From: Dama dama
Taxonomy: Eukaryota; Chordata; Mammalia; Artiodactyla; Cervidae
NCBI RefSeq assembly: GCF_033118175.1
Contig: NC_083701.1
Coordinates: 68,099,001-68,163,000 of the forward strand
Length of the DNA stretch: 64,000 nucleotides
Reading direction: 5' to 3'
Part shown: piece by piece, positions 47,827 to 59,223 of the stretch
Numbering within the stretch: the stretch's first letter is position 1
How the letters are laid out: each line of letters starts with the position of its first letter
Notes under the pieces: model-generated
What the model was told of the DNA's origin: nothing
The model's database searches: none
What the model saw: only the letters and a program-made list of their open reading frames with translations
Made by a program: the position numbers and the translations under genes

Positions 47827-48324
47827 TGCTTCAGTTCAGTTCAGTTCAGTTCAGTTCAGTTCAGTCGCTCAGTCGTGTCCAACTCTTTGCGACCCCATGA
47901 ATCGCAGCATGCCAGGCCTCCCTGTCCATCACCAACTCCCGGAGTTGACTCAAACTCATGCCCATCGAGTCGGTGATGCCATCTCATCCTCTGTTGTCCC
48001 CTTCTCCTGCCCCCAATCCCTCCCAGCATCAGGGTCTTTTCCAATGAGTCAACTCTTCACATGAGGTGGCCAAAGTATTGGAGTTTCAGCTTCAGCATCA
48101 GTCCTTCCAATGAACACCCAGGACCTATCTCCTTTAGGATGGACTAGTTGGATCTCCTTGCAGTCCAAGGGACTCTGAAGAGTCTTCTCCAACACCATAG
48201 TTCAAAAGCATCAATTTTTCAGCGCTCAGCTTTCTTCACAGTCCAGCTCTCACATCCATACATGACCATTGGAAAAACCATAGCCTTGACTAGACGGACC
48301 CTTGTTGGCAAAGTAATGCTTCAG
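47827..48324 (-). mobile_element. BovB 3' fragment with long CAGTT tail
   Basis: Antisense BovB 3' end. It begins with six or more CAGTT units (47832-47864), the simple tail typical of RTE elements, and is 5'-truncated in the RT region. The 8-bp TGCTTCAG at 47827-47834 and 48317-48324 looks like the target duplication. Confidence 0.85.
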
Positions 48325-49744
48325 AAGTGCACCTTTTATCACATGGCCATCTGGCCAAGGCCAGAGCAGGTCTGTGGGTTTGCTGCTCTGATCTCACAGA
48401 CTGTTTTAGCCACCAGAACACCTGTTGACACTAACATTGGAAGGTGTGGAAAAATAGCACCAAACAACCCAGGATTTTTGTAAGGGCGGGCAAGGAGAAA
48501 GGAGGAGGGGGCTTCTCAAATACTCCAGTACAAGGAAAGCACTGTGCAAAAAATACCTATTTTTGTTAACAGAATGCTTTTTGTGACACCAAAAATGAAA
48601 GTCAGTACCTGAATTACACCCTTAACACATAGTCATTTTCTTGCCCTAGAATAAACCTGGAAATGAGCAAGTGCTTAGCCAGATTGGCCTGGTATTCTTA
48701 TGGGTGGATGATATAAACTCTTGGGTTATTGGAGGTTAGCTGTGACAACATGGAGATGGTCCAGTAGAATCTCAGTGGTGCCAGACAGGAAGCTTAAAAT
48801 AGACTTGCAAGTGGGTCTGAGATGCTGTTCGCCTGATGGCTAGTGAGTTAACGGTGGCCTTTGCCAAAATCAACAATTAGAGGAAAGAGAGGCTGCTAGA
48901 CAGTCTTTAGCTCCTTCTTCCCTCCAGGTCTTGGATAAGAAATCAGCAAGTACTTACTATTAAGCATTAGGTACTTGTTTTATTATCCTGGGGGTGAGAA
49001 TTGCTTTCAAATTAAATTTATTTGGAGTTACGTGCTGAGATCAACAAATCATCTGTAAGAAAGAAGCAAATCATATACTGTGACTCATTTCTTGTGGGTC
49101 AGAGGTTATAGGTGCATTCAGACTTATTTAATATTTTTTTAAAAAGTAGTCCATTCTCATCAGAATTCACGAAGTAGTAGTAGTTTGAGGGTAATATATG
49201 TATCATTGTTCTCTTGCCAAATTAGAAACAAAAATCTCCTGCATTGACTTAACATGACAACGAATATGGAAAGTGGGTATCTGGGGTTGCTTTCCTTCAG
49301 AAATCCCTACTAATGGGGTTATCTTTGAGTATTAACGATGATGTGCGTAGGGGGAGGGGTTTTATTGTCTAGCCATCAGACAGCTAGGCTGTAAAAAATT
49401 ACACTTTTTCAGTGTGTCTCTATAGACAATTCTTCAGAATACAAAAGGTAAAAGGTGAAAGGTTTCAGGGGAGCTGAAACCTTGGGGTGGATCTAGAGCA
49501 CTTTACAGTAGGTACCAGGTCATGAGTGCCCCTGAAGCAGGCCATGCCAATCTGCAGACTTCAGCAAAAGCCCCCACACTATGTACTCAAAAGTAGTAGC
49601 TGCTGATCTACACACTTCTTAAAAACTATAATTCTCTGCTTACCTGGACACCATACCTGTAAGAGTATAAGCTTCCCAAGGACAGGGATCATGTCTCTTT
49701 TATATACCCATATACACCCACAGCTTGGCATAATAGTGAGAACT
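48325..49744. other. Intergenic, nothing recognised
   Basis: No gene, no identifiable repeat between BovB and MIR. Confidence 0.45.
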
Positions 49745-49950
49745 GATGGGTAGTGAATGCTTACTTTATACTGTCCTCTATTCTAAGTGCATTGTCTGGT
49801 TGTATCCTCATAACACTCATAAGAGGTAGGTGTTACCATTATATCCATTTCACAGAAGAAGACTCTCACTGAGGGTGATTTGCACTGTTTACGTAAGTAG
49901 GAAGTAGTAGAATATCCATCTTGCATTCTGAGGCACTATGTTTTAGTGAC
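49745..49950 (-). repeat. MIR SINE
   Basis: Antisense MIR: 'cctcataacactcataagag', 'ttatatccatttcacagaag'. Confidence 0.6.
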
Positions 49951-50785
49951 CACTGCACAAAATAGATGCCCAGTAATGAACTCATGTCAAACTACAGAAA
50001 GTTTCACATTTTCATTATGTACCTGAGGATAAACTATATCTTTATAATTGCAGGATTTCCACCCATGTTACTGTGTCTGTAACTAGCAGTAAGTTTTGCA
50101 CAAGTAAGCGTGTCATCACTGAATAGCCATTCTTGTCAGAGCACTGCAGGGTTTGGTTATGGTTTTTCAGGAAAAACAGTTGTAGCTAGTTGAGTAGCCA
50201 CAGCTGGTCCCCTGCTTGACACCTCAAGATACTAGCAGGAGCATCAGACCCTGACTGACAAAGTGAAAGACAGAGCAACCACATTTTTCTCATTCTTGTG
50301 GTCAAGGGGCTTTTCCAGCCCACAGAGGCACAGAGAAGGTCCTTAGGATTCAAGGGAGGGAGAGGGAGCCAGCCCATAATATGTCCCACCAGCTTCCCAG
50401 AAACCTTCACACTGGAATCCATCTTGACTGAGAGATGAGTGCACATCCACCAGAGAGGGCCCTGAGTCAGGCCAAATATGGAGACAAGCAAGATGACTAT
50501 TCAGAGACAATCTGGAACATTGTCCATATATAAACCATGTAAACAATCCTCATTCCACACTTCACTCCAGCTCCACCTGTGTTCTTCCACACTACTTTGC
50601 TTCTGATAAATGCTTTCTCTGCCTCACAGTCTGTCTCTTTGCTGAATTCTTTCTTCAAAGAAGACACGTTTCCTGCTTCAAGTCACTGCATCCATTATCC
50701 CATGAGATCAGCTATAAAAGCATATTTTCCTTGGAAACGATGTAAATATTTGTAGGTGAATACCTAATGTATACCTAAAGAAGGC

Positions 50786-51180
50786 TGAACACCAAAGAAT
50801 TGATGTTTTGAATTGTGGCGCTTGAGAAAACTCTTTGAGAGTCCCTTGGACTGCAATGAGATCAAACCAGTTAATCCTAAAGGAAATCAACCCTGAATAC
50901 TCATTGAAAGGACTGATGCTAAAGCTGAAGCTCCAATACTTTGGCTATCTGATGTGAAGAGCCGACTCGTTGGAAAAGACCCTGATGCTGGGAAAGACTG
51001 AAGGCAGGAGGAGAAGAGGGCAGCAGAGAATGAGATGGTTGGATAGCATCACTGACTCAATGGACATGAACTTGGGCAAACATGGGAAATAGTGAGGGAC
51101 AGGGAAGCCTGGCATCCTGCAGTCCATGGGGTCACAAAGAGCTGGGCATGACTTAGTAACTGAACAATATCACCACCTAA
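50786..51180 (+). mobile_element. BovB 3' fragment, plus orientation
   Basis: Sense-strand BovB tail: 'gagtcccttggactgcaa', 'gaccctgatgctgggaaa', then the terminal cassette 'agtccatggggtcacaaa' and a degenerate tail. It lies just beyond the unrelated stretch before it and is 5'-truncated. Confidence 0.85.
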
Positions 51181-51481
51181 TGTATTCAGTTCACACCCTG
51201 GTAATAAACTATAGTTGATATATGAAGTAAATAATTTAATCTGTTTAAAGCTATATGTTCAGTTTGAAAGAAAGCACTTTTAACTTTAGTCAGTATCCAC
51301 ATGAGAGGGGAAAGTTTGAGAGAAAGAAGACAAGAAGAATGTTAGTAAGAGTTATTGAATTATGTGTCCAGTTTCTGCTAGGAATAATGGACTCCAGAAG
51401 TCTAATCAGAATATACTAAAGTACAGTATCTGGGTTGTGATTTTATCCCTTTTTAAGGCATTGAGATTTTATAAAATGAAC

Positions 51482-51640
51482 ATAAGTTGGAGCCAGAGAC
51501 ACCTGAGTTCAAATCCTAGCTCTGCTGCTTACTAGCTGGTTAATCTTCAACACTTTAAAAATCTAAACAGTGTTGTAAGGGTTAATCATAATCTAAAAGA
51601 AAATGCGAAATGATGGCTGGCAAATAGCTCAAAGTGGTAG
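51482..51640 (+). repeat. MIR SINE
   Basis: 'acctgagttcaaatcctagc' and 'tctgctgcttactagctgg' match the MIR core. Confidence 0.75.
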
Positions 51641-51651
51641 CACCAAAATGA

Positions 51652-52125
51652 GTCCCCTATTGCTGCCGTAACAAGTTACCACAAATTCAATGGCTTAAAA
51701 CGGCACACAGATCTTGCAGTTCTGGAGGTGAGAAGTCTAACGTGGGTCTCTGTTGGCTAAAATCAAGGTGCGTCAGCAGAGCCACATTCTCTTCTAGAGT
51801 CTTTGAGGAGGATCTGTTTTCCTGTCTCACCCAGTGTTCAGAAGCTGCTACAGTTCCTTGACTAACTGCTCCTTTCTTCACCTTCAAAGGGTGAGAGCAG
51901 CATCTTCAGGGCACTCTCACTGTGATTCTTCTGCCTTCTTGTGATTACATCGGGCCCATTGGGCAATAATCCAGGATAATCTCTTTATCTTAAAGTCAGT
52001 TCATTAGCAACAGTACATCCACATGCAAGCTTCATCCCCCCTTGCCATGGAGCACACAGCATACAGTTCCAAGGGACTGTGGTGTGGACATCTTTTAGAC
52101 AGGGCTGTGGCTGTGCATACCACAG
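51652..52125 (-). mobile_element. Old LTR-like repeat, antisense
   Basis: 'attgctgccgtaacaagtta', 'cagttctggaggtgagaa', 'gtgattacatcgggcccatt' and 'ttgccatggagcacacag' parallel the repeat at 5110-5800. Diverged, with no coding content. Confidence 0.6.
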
Positions 52126-52231
52126 TGCTTTTCACCCTTGACACTTGTTCATTCATTCATATACTTACTAAAGGAAAATACGAATAGTATAGTAAAAATA
52201 TCTTTACCTCCCAAGAATTCTTCTGTTTCGG

Positions 52232-52941
52232 TAAAGCGCTTCAGTTCAGCTCAGTTCAGTCGCTCAGTCGTGTCCGACTCTTTGCGACCCCATGGACTGC
52301 AGCACGCCAGGCCTCCCTGTCCATCACTAGCTCCTGGAGTTTACTCAAACTCATGTCTATCCAGTCGGTGATGCCATCCAACCATCTCATCCTCTGTCGT
52401 CCCCTTCTCCTCCACCTTCAATCTTTCCCAGTATCAGGGTCTTTTCAAATGAGTCACTTCTTTGCATCAGGTGGCCAAAGTACTGGAGTTTCAGCTTCAA
52501 CATCAGTCCTTCCAATGAACACCCAGGACTGATCTCCTTTAGGACGGACTGGTTGGATCTTGTTGAAGTCCAAGGGACTCAAGAGTCTTCTCCAACACCA
52601 CAGTTCAAAAGCATCAATTCTTCGGCACTCAGCTTTCTTTATAGTCCAACTCTCACATCCATACGTGACTACTGGAAAAACTATAGCCTTGACTAGATGG
52701 ACCTTTGTTGGCAGAGTAATGTCTCTGCTTTTTAATATGCTGTCTAGGTTTGTCATAACGTTCCTTCCAAGGAGTAACCATCTTTTAATTTCATGGCTGC
52801 AGTCCCCATCTGCAGTGATTTTGGATCCCCCCCCAAAATAAAGTCTCTCACTGTTTCCACTGTTTCCCCATCTATTTGCCATGAGGTGATGGGGCCGGGT
52901 GCGATGATCTTAGTTTTCTGAATGTTGAGTTATAAAGTGCT
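52232..52941 (-). mobile_element. BovB LINE, 5'-truncated, 3' end with RT tail
   Basis: On the minus strand it encodes BovB reverse-transcriptase C-terminal sequence (SHEIKRWLLLGRNVMTNLDSILKSRDITLPTKVHLVKA split over the frame) and ends in the BovB 3' motif with CAGTT-type tail. The target duplication TAAAGCGCTT (52232-52241) / TAAAGTGCTT (52933-52942) brackets it. The SUMO3 retrocopy starts just beyond its 5' end. Confidence 0.85.
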
Positions 52942-52974
52942 TAGATTTATACATTAAAAAATTAGCTGAGGCAG

Positions 52975-54610
52975 TTGCGGCGGGCCAAGAGCATGAGTCA
53001 CTTGCCTGGGCGCTGCCCGCTGTCCTGCTGCCCTCTGAGCACAACCATGTCCCAGGAGAAGCCCAAGGAGAGAGTGAAGAGGGAAAAGGACCACATCAAC
53101 CCTAAGGTTGCCGGGCAGGATGGCTCCGGGGTCCAGTTCAAGATCAAGAGACACGCACCGCTCCGCAAGCTGATAAAGGCCTCCTGCCAGCGCCAGGGCT
53201 TGTCCATGAGACAGATTCGATTCAGGTTTGATGGACAACCAGTTAATGAAACAGACGCCCCAGCACAGCTGGAGATGGACGATGAGAACACCATCAATGT
53301 GTTCCAGCAGCAGACGGAGGGGTGGGGGGTGGGGCTCCAGCGGGGCCAGCTGCCTCTTGGGGGAGGGGGCGGCCTCTAGAGCCCCCGTCCCCTCGTGGCG
53401 CCGGGCTGTGTTTGCTGTCGAACAGTGCACGTGTGGTCAAGCCCATCGGCAGGCAGGCTCGGACACCGAGGACATTCCCCAGGAGGACTTTGCTCTGATG
53501 CAGTCAGCGCCACCGCGGCGACAGTCCCCAGCCTCCCTCGGCCTGTCCCCTGGTAACTTTGTTTGGGTAAAATGCCCATGTGAAGGGGCACTTGGGCTTT
53601 TTTTTTACTTATTTGTTTTTTCCTTCCTCCTATGACATATTCTCCCAACTTGTGACCTGAATGCCTGCTTTCTGTCTAGATGGGGATCTTAACCCCAGGT
53701 GTTGAGCCCCCCTCATTCCAATCATGGAGAGAACTGTCACCACTCTGGGGGTGCTTCTATGGGGCCAGTTTTGGGGTCACGGTCAGTATAGGAGATACAC
53801 TTTCACTTACTGTTTATTGGTGGCACGGGTTTTTTTTTAATGCTAAATATTAGAAATGTAAGCTTTGCCAGAATATAGGAAAGTTGAAGGGGAAAGACTG
53901 GAATGTTTCTTAAAGGTATGAGGTTCTGCAGTAACACTGCCCTAGGTGGTGTATGGGGCCCTGGACCCATTGCCATCAATGGCTGGTGACGCTGCTCGGA
54001 CACAATGAAAATGGGCTTTTCCCCTCTTCTTAACAGAAAAGGAAGTAAGTCCCACACATCTGCTGTGGTCACAGTGCCAGGGCCTCAGATTTCCTCCAGT
54101 ATTTGCTTCTGATGAGTAACGATGGTCTATATGTAAACTAGGAAGATAGAATACTGCTGATTTTGCCGTTATGTCTTTGTGTAAAAGAGCTGCTTCAAAG
54201 TGTGGCTACAAGTGAGAGATGCCTCTGGGTTCTCTCCAAGGACCGTGCTCTGCTCCCCAAGTTGGTATGGAGCTTACACGTTATGTGTGATTTCGGTTCT
54301 GTGCAGCATTTTGGGGTCTGTCTTGGTCAGCGTCCAATGGTTGTCCCGTTGCCCTTCCGTGCAGACTCACTCCTGTCTGGCGGCCCCTGGCGGCCTGTTC
54401 GGGTCACCTGGGCAGGATGACCACCGTCATCTCCTGCCCACCTGAAACCTCACTGGAGAAGTGTGCAGTTCATTTGTACCTTGCTGTTCGGGCACGGGCG
54501 GGATGTCTGCCGGTTCTGTTGTGTTTATTCCCCACTTTGTACATTATTTGTTGTCCTGTACTACTGTCAATGGTAAATATTGTTTGGTATTCTGTCGGAA
54601 AAAAAAAAAA
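52975..54610 (+). pseudogene. SUMO3P: SUMO3 processed pseudogene (retrocopy)
   Basis: From 53047 the sequence encodes MSQEKPKERVKREKDHIN followed by a near-complete ubiquitin-like SUMO-2/3 fold (VAGQDGSGVQFKIKRH, LSMRQIRFRFDGQP, APAQLEMDDENTINVFQQQT). The MS-EKPKE start without an extra Asn points to SUMO3 rather than SUMO2. There are no introns. A long 3'UTR-like stretch follows, ending in an A-run (54599-54610). Flanking direct repeats (AAAAATTAGCYGA at about 52957-52969 and 54606-54618) are the target-site duplication. So it is an L1-mediated retrocopy. The frame from 53047 is open for 110 residues, but the essential C-terminal diglycine reads Glu-Gly (QQQTEG) and an unrelated Gly-rich tail follows. 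Many substitutions (Leu18Pro, Tyr47Ser and others, relative to the parent from memory) also suggest decay. Expression cannot be judged from sequence. Confidence 0.9.
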
Positions 54611-55002
54611 TTAGCCGATAATACAAGATAGCATGAACAAGCCCCAAGATGAGTCATTCAAGAGGGGAGATCACTTAGATGAATGAGGGAGAAAAAAAAA
54701 TTTTTTTTGATCATCCACCAGAAGTAATAAGGTCATCTCCTTCCCTCCACAAAAGGACAATGTGATCTTAGGTTGCATTAAGATGAGAACAAAGGAGGGG
54801 CTCGCCTTGGTAAATCCCCTGGAGATTTTGAAGGGTTTAAAAAGTCTTCAGTGGAGCCAGAGGAGAGAGCCAACAGGGTGAGGAGCCTAGAATCAGAAAG
54901 TATAAGTAGTTTGGGGATATTTATGGTGTGGTCTTCAAATACCTAACTGACAGACATATGAAGAGAAATCTAGATTTATCTTTGAAATCTCTGGAGTTTT
55001 AA

Positions 55003-55207
55003 ACTGCTAAGTCACTTCAGTTGTGTCCTACTCTTTGCAACCCCATGGACTATAGCCCACCAGGCTCCTCCGTCCATGGGATTCTCCAGGCAAGAGTACT
55101 GGAGTGGGTTGCTATTTCCTTCTCCAAGGATCTTTCCGACCCAGGGATCAAACTCATGTCTCATGTCTCCAGCATTGGCAGGTGGGTTCTTTACCACTAG
55201 TGCCACC
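55003..55207 (-). repeat. Bov-tA SINE
   Basis: Full-length antisense copy with a small internal repeat of 'catgtct' in the head. Confidence 0.9.
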
Positions 55208-55910
55208 ACTGGAATAAGTGTGTAGAAGTTAGATTTAAAGCCAATGTGGTAACTTTACATGGTTATAGTTTCCTGAAATGGAATGAGCTACCTGAGTTTC
55301 CTATCCTTGGAGGTATTCAAATAGAACCTAGACAAGTGTCAGAGAATGTGCTCCCAAAGCACTTCTTCAGGCCTTGAACATTGTATTTACATTGTAATCA
55401 TTTGCATTCCAGTCTCCCTGTGCAACTAGTGACCTCTTTCTAGTCTGAATCTATCATGTTCATTTTAACTTGGCTCAGAAGGTACAAAATGAATGTTGGG
55501 TTGGTGAATAGATACATGAATGAGATTAAGAGTTGGATAGAGTGACCATTTAGTCCTTCCAACTCAGGCTCTCAGTTCTCAGCTAGGATTTGAACTAGGT
55601 TTAAAGAATGGAATTGATTGCAGAAAGGGGGAGGCGGTGTTGCATCCTAGGTTTCACAGTGCAGAAAAAGCTCAGAGACAAGTGGGAGCAAGAGAGTGGA
55701 GGAGCTATGTTGGGTGAAGTACAGGAATTAGAGTTGGGGCAGAAGGTTGAGTCTTGATTCTTGAAGGTCTTTAATTTCACGGATGTCAGGCTTTCTCATC
55801 CTGCAGTCTGAACCCAGGCTGATGCTCGACTAAATCCTTGTGAAAGAAGACCGAAAACGTGCTCTTAAGTCATGCATTTTGGCTCTGCTGGGAAAGACTG
55901 GGGACTTGCT

Positions 55911-56298
55911 ATGGACTGAAATGTCCCCCATGATTCTTATGTTGAAGCCCTAACTTCTAGTGAGATGGATTAGGAGGTGGGGCTTTGGGGAGGTGATTGG
56001 GTTTAGATGAGGTCATGAGGATGGGGCCCTCATAATGGGATTAGTTCCCTTCTAAGAAGAGATACCAGGGAGCTTTCTCTCCCTCTCCATCTCTCTCTGC
56101 CATGTGAGGACACATGGAGAAGGGAGCCATCTGCAAGCCAGGGAAGAACACCCTCACCAGGGAGCAGAACCAGCCGTTTGCTCTTGGATTTCCCAGCCTC
56201 CAAAACTGTGAGAAATACTGAAATAAGCATCTCCTGTTTAAGCTGACCGGGCTATTGTATCAATATTTTTGTTATGGCAGCCGGAGCTGACTGATACA
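55911..56298 (+). mobile_element. MaLR-type LTR (MST/MLT1-like)
   Basis: Starts 'gctatggactgaaatgtc', contains 'aggaggtggggctttggg' and 'gccatgtgaggacacatg', and ends 'ttgttatggcagccggag' before GACTGATACAG. This is the hallmark order of MST/MLT1 LTRs, diverged but nearly full length. Confidence 0.8.
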
Positions 56299-56937
56299 GG
56301 GCTCTTGCCTACATCTGGGAGTAATGAGTCAGAACTCAGTGCTAGGCAGTGGCACAAAAATGTACAGGAAACCAGATGGGAAGAGAAATTACTGAAAACA
56401 TTAAGACTTGGTAGTGAGATAACAAGAAGGGTTTAAAGGGGAGGCCCACAGCTTTGTGAACATGAAGGCAGACAGTTATGTCCACTGAGCTTCTTATTAC
56501 AATGGAAGGAAGATGAGAAACTATTTGGAATATCCAGGATTTCCTGCAACTGTTTCCATTAAGTTGGTGGCTGAAAATGGGCTATTTTTAATGATGAGAA
56601 TGGCAAGTCAAGAGTTTTAGTCTGTGGAGAGCAAACTTTTCTTGGAGGGGAGCTGTAGTACTGATTAAACTCTGCTCTGAACAGTAGTATTAACAACAGG
56701 CACTGTTGGACAAGCCCTACGATGGGCCAGTCTGATACGAGACACTGTGTGTATCATCCCACTTCATTAAATTATCCCTTGTTTGAAGGCCTCAGCTTGT
56801 ACCCCATGCAGTATCTGCTTTAGGGAGTGCCCAAGGAAAATTCTCGTTCACATTAGCTCCAAGGGTAATTATATGTCTCTTAAATAAGTGAATTTCTTTA
56901 AAAAATGTTTGGACTCTGAATGGAATTAACACGTGAC

Positions 56938-56939
<2 letters not shown>

Positions 56940-56979
<40 letters not shown>
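56940..56979 (+). repeat. (GT)n microsatellite
   Basis: About 19 to 20 uninterrupted GT units. Likely length-polymorphic. Confidence 0.98.
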
Positions 56980-56980
<1 letters not shown>

Positions 56981-57224
56981 TGGGGTTGGCAGAGGTAGGA
57001 GGAAGTTGGAGGAGTTATGCTAAGTTTCGGATCCAGAATTCTGGCCCAATTTTAGTTGTGTGTAATATATTATTTTTTAGCCTCTTTCCTGTTTCTTATT
57101 TTTTCGCTGCCCATGTTTTTCTATCCTCCCTCCTCTTTTAATTTATGCTGCCTTGTATTTTAGGTGTCTCTGAAGGCAGTCCTAAATTCTGAAACAAAGG
57201 ACAATAAGTATAAATATATTTCTA

Positions 57225-57302
57225 TTTACGTCAGTCCCCACTTTATAGATGAAGAAACAGAGGCTCAATTAATTTATTTAACTTGCCCGAGATCACAGTG
57301 GG
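57225..57302 (-). repeat. MIR fragment
   Basis: 'atagatgaagaaacagaggc' and 'cttgcccgagatcacagtgg' are the antisense MIR core. Confidence 0.6.
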
Positions 57303-57500
57303 TGTACTACTTACCTATTGCCGGGTAACAAATCCCCTCCAAAACTAGCAGCTTAAACCAACAAACCCATAATTTCTCAGTTGGTTCCTGAGGGTCAGGA
57401 GTCTGGGAGTGGCTCACTTGGGTAGTTACAGCTCGGGGGCTGGTGGGGTTGCAGTCGAGCCATCTGCTGGGGCTGGAACTTTCTGCAAGCTGCAAAGTGT
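57303..57500 (-). mobile_element. Old interspersed repeat fragment
   Basis: 'ctacttacctattgccggg' followed by 'taacaaatcccctccaaaa' and 'ctgagggtcaggagtctg' resembles a common ancient mammalian LTR/DNA repeat in antisense. Family not identified. Confidence 0.4.
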
Positions 57501-58101
57501 TTTATAACTTAATCTCAGAAGTGACAGTCACTCCCGTGTGCCACCAGTCACACAAACCAACCCTGGTTAAGGGAAGGGAGTCCACAAGGGCGTGAGTTGC
57601 AGGGATAGGATCGCGGGAGGCCGTCTTGGAAGCCGCCACTCGCGGGGAGGAAATCGCATAGGTGAGCCTGCCGGATGTTGCTTCTGCTAAAGCACTGGCT
57701 CTGGATATGCTCAAGTTCGGTCCCCAGAGTTGCTTTCATTTTTTTTCTTTTCAGTTTGAAGAACAGGTGAGTGAACATACCAACTGAGGAGGCTCTGGGT
57801 TTCAGTTTTCTTCCTCTGATCCTGCTTACAGGTTGCCAATGCTGCCACAGTTTCATCCGTGAAGCTTTGTATTGCCTCATAACTATTTAATTGCTGCCAA
57901 AAGTAAATTTGATTTTAATCCATAAGACAACACTGAATGGTCTAACTGTCGGGTCCCACTAAGAAGTGGAGAATAATAGCTAACATGACACTATATAGGC
58001 TGACAGCCTCTGACTTTGGTAGTGCAAGAAACAATTGTTAGTAATTGTAATTCCTCCCATTTTTATATTCTTTGCTTTATGGGAGATATGGGTATATAAA
58101 G

Positions 58102-58502
58102 TGTTAGAAAAACGCCGTGGGAGGAACAAAGCCTCCTCTAAGGACCGGTGGTAAAGGCCTTTATTAAGCGGTCGCTCTCGGGCAGAACTCCTGGGGGCGG
58201 GTGAGTGAGGAGACAAAGGGAGTCTGCGAGGTATGAGGGGTGGGGAGGGGTTTTATAGCCAGGGCCGGCGTCCAAGCCAGGTCTTTTCATATAAGGAAGA
58301 AAGCACGGGCTACAGCGGCGGTCAGTGTCTGAGGGCTCCGGGTCGGTACCTGATTGGACCAGGCTGCAGGGGGTCGGCCTCCGGAAGTTTAGTCAGCCTC
58401 CGGAATTTGCCTTGCGGCACTTTCCGGGGGCATGCCCCGACCTTTCATAAAGGATGGAAGTTTTTGGTGATTCCACCCCCCATAAGGTGATTCCACCCCT
58501 CA
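58102..58502 (-). mobile_element. ERV LTR, minus orientation, probably solo
   Basis: On the minus strand: TGAGGGGTGGAATC start, with a short tandem of the GGTGGAATCACC block, GC-rich U3, TATAAAA (58257-58251), AATAAA about 90 bp later (58165-58160), and an end ...CTAACA. It has the anatomy of a compact retroviral LTR. A 6-bp repeat TGTTAG sits at both edges (58102-58107, 58505-58510), but a TG...CA unit with matching flanks cannot be fixed. No internal retroviral genes adjoin it. Confidence 0.7.
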
Positions 58503-59079
58503 TTTGTTAGTGTAATGAGAAAATCTATAAAGATATTTTTATGGAACATATTTTTTACTGCATTGCTGATCTGTGGCCAAATTTTGTCAGGGTGATAAAT
58601 TAGGACGTGTTGTTTTCCTGGATTCAGGAAACTGCCGGCTCAGTGTTTGGTATTCAGACCTCAGATGGGCGACTCACCAATAAACCACCTGGACAAATGA
58701 ACACAGAGGATCTCAACTGCTGTGGACTATTGCCCTGCCTCTTGATTCTTAACTCTGTTCTGTATCTGGAAATTCCATTTTCATTTGATGTCACTCTCCA
58801 TGTTTAAACATAGCCCCAAACTGATTTCTTACCTGAGATTGTTTTTCAGAACAGTGGTGTTGAACTTCAAATAAAATTTGCAAGCCATTGCTGTGTGCCA
58901 GTGGTATTTGAATGGACATCTCTGTGACCTCCCTCCAGGCCTTTGTGCTATGCCAGTTTGCAAATGAGATGATCAGTTTGGTCTAGGGAGAGGATTTTCT
59001 CTTTAGCTTTGAATGATTTAGGTACAAATTAATTTGTTAAATTCTCTTAGAGTGTTCTAGGCTTTGTGCTATGTTCTCT

Positions 59080-59212
59080 GCTGCTGCTGCCGCTGTCTCT
59101 TCAGTCGTGCCGACTCTTAGCGACCCCATGGACTGTAGCCTACCAGGCTCCTCCATCCATGCAAGATTCTCCAGGCAAGAGTATTGGAGTGGGGTGCCAT
59201 TGCCTTCTCCAG
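59080..59212 (-). repeat. Bov-A monomer with perfect target duplication
   Basis: Antisense Bov-A body with a GCTGCTGCTGCC start. Flanked by identical 11-bp CTATGTTCTCT at 59069-59079 and 59213-59223. Confidence 0.9.
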
Positions 59213-59223
59213 CTATGTTCTCT

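Noticed and set aside
47831..47864. Regular short repeats resembling an array
   Set aside because: CAGTT units are the simple 3' tail of BovB; no spacers, not CRISPR.
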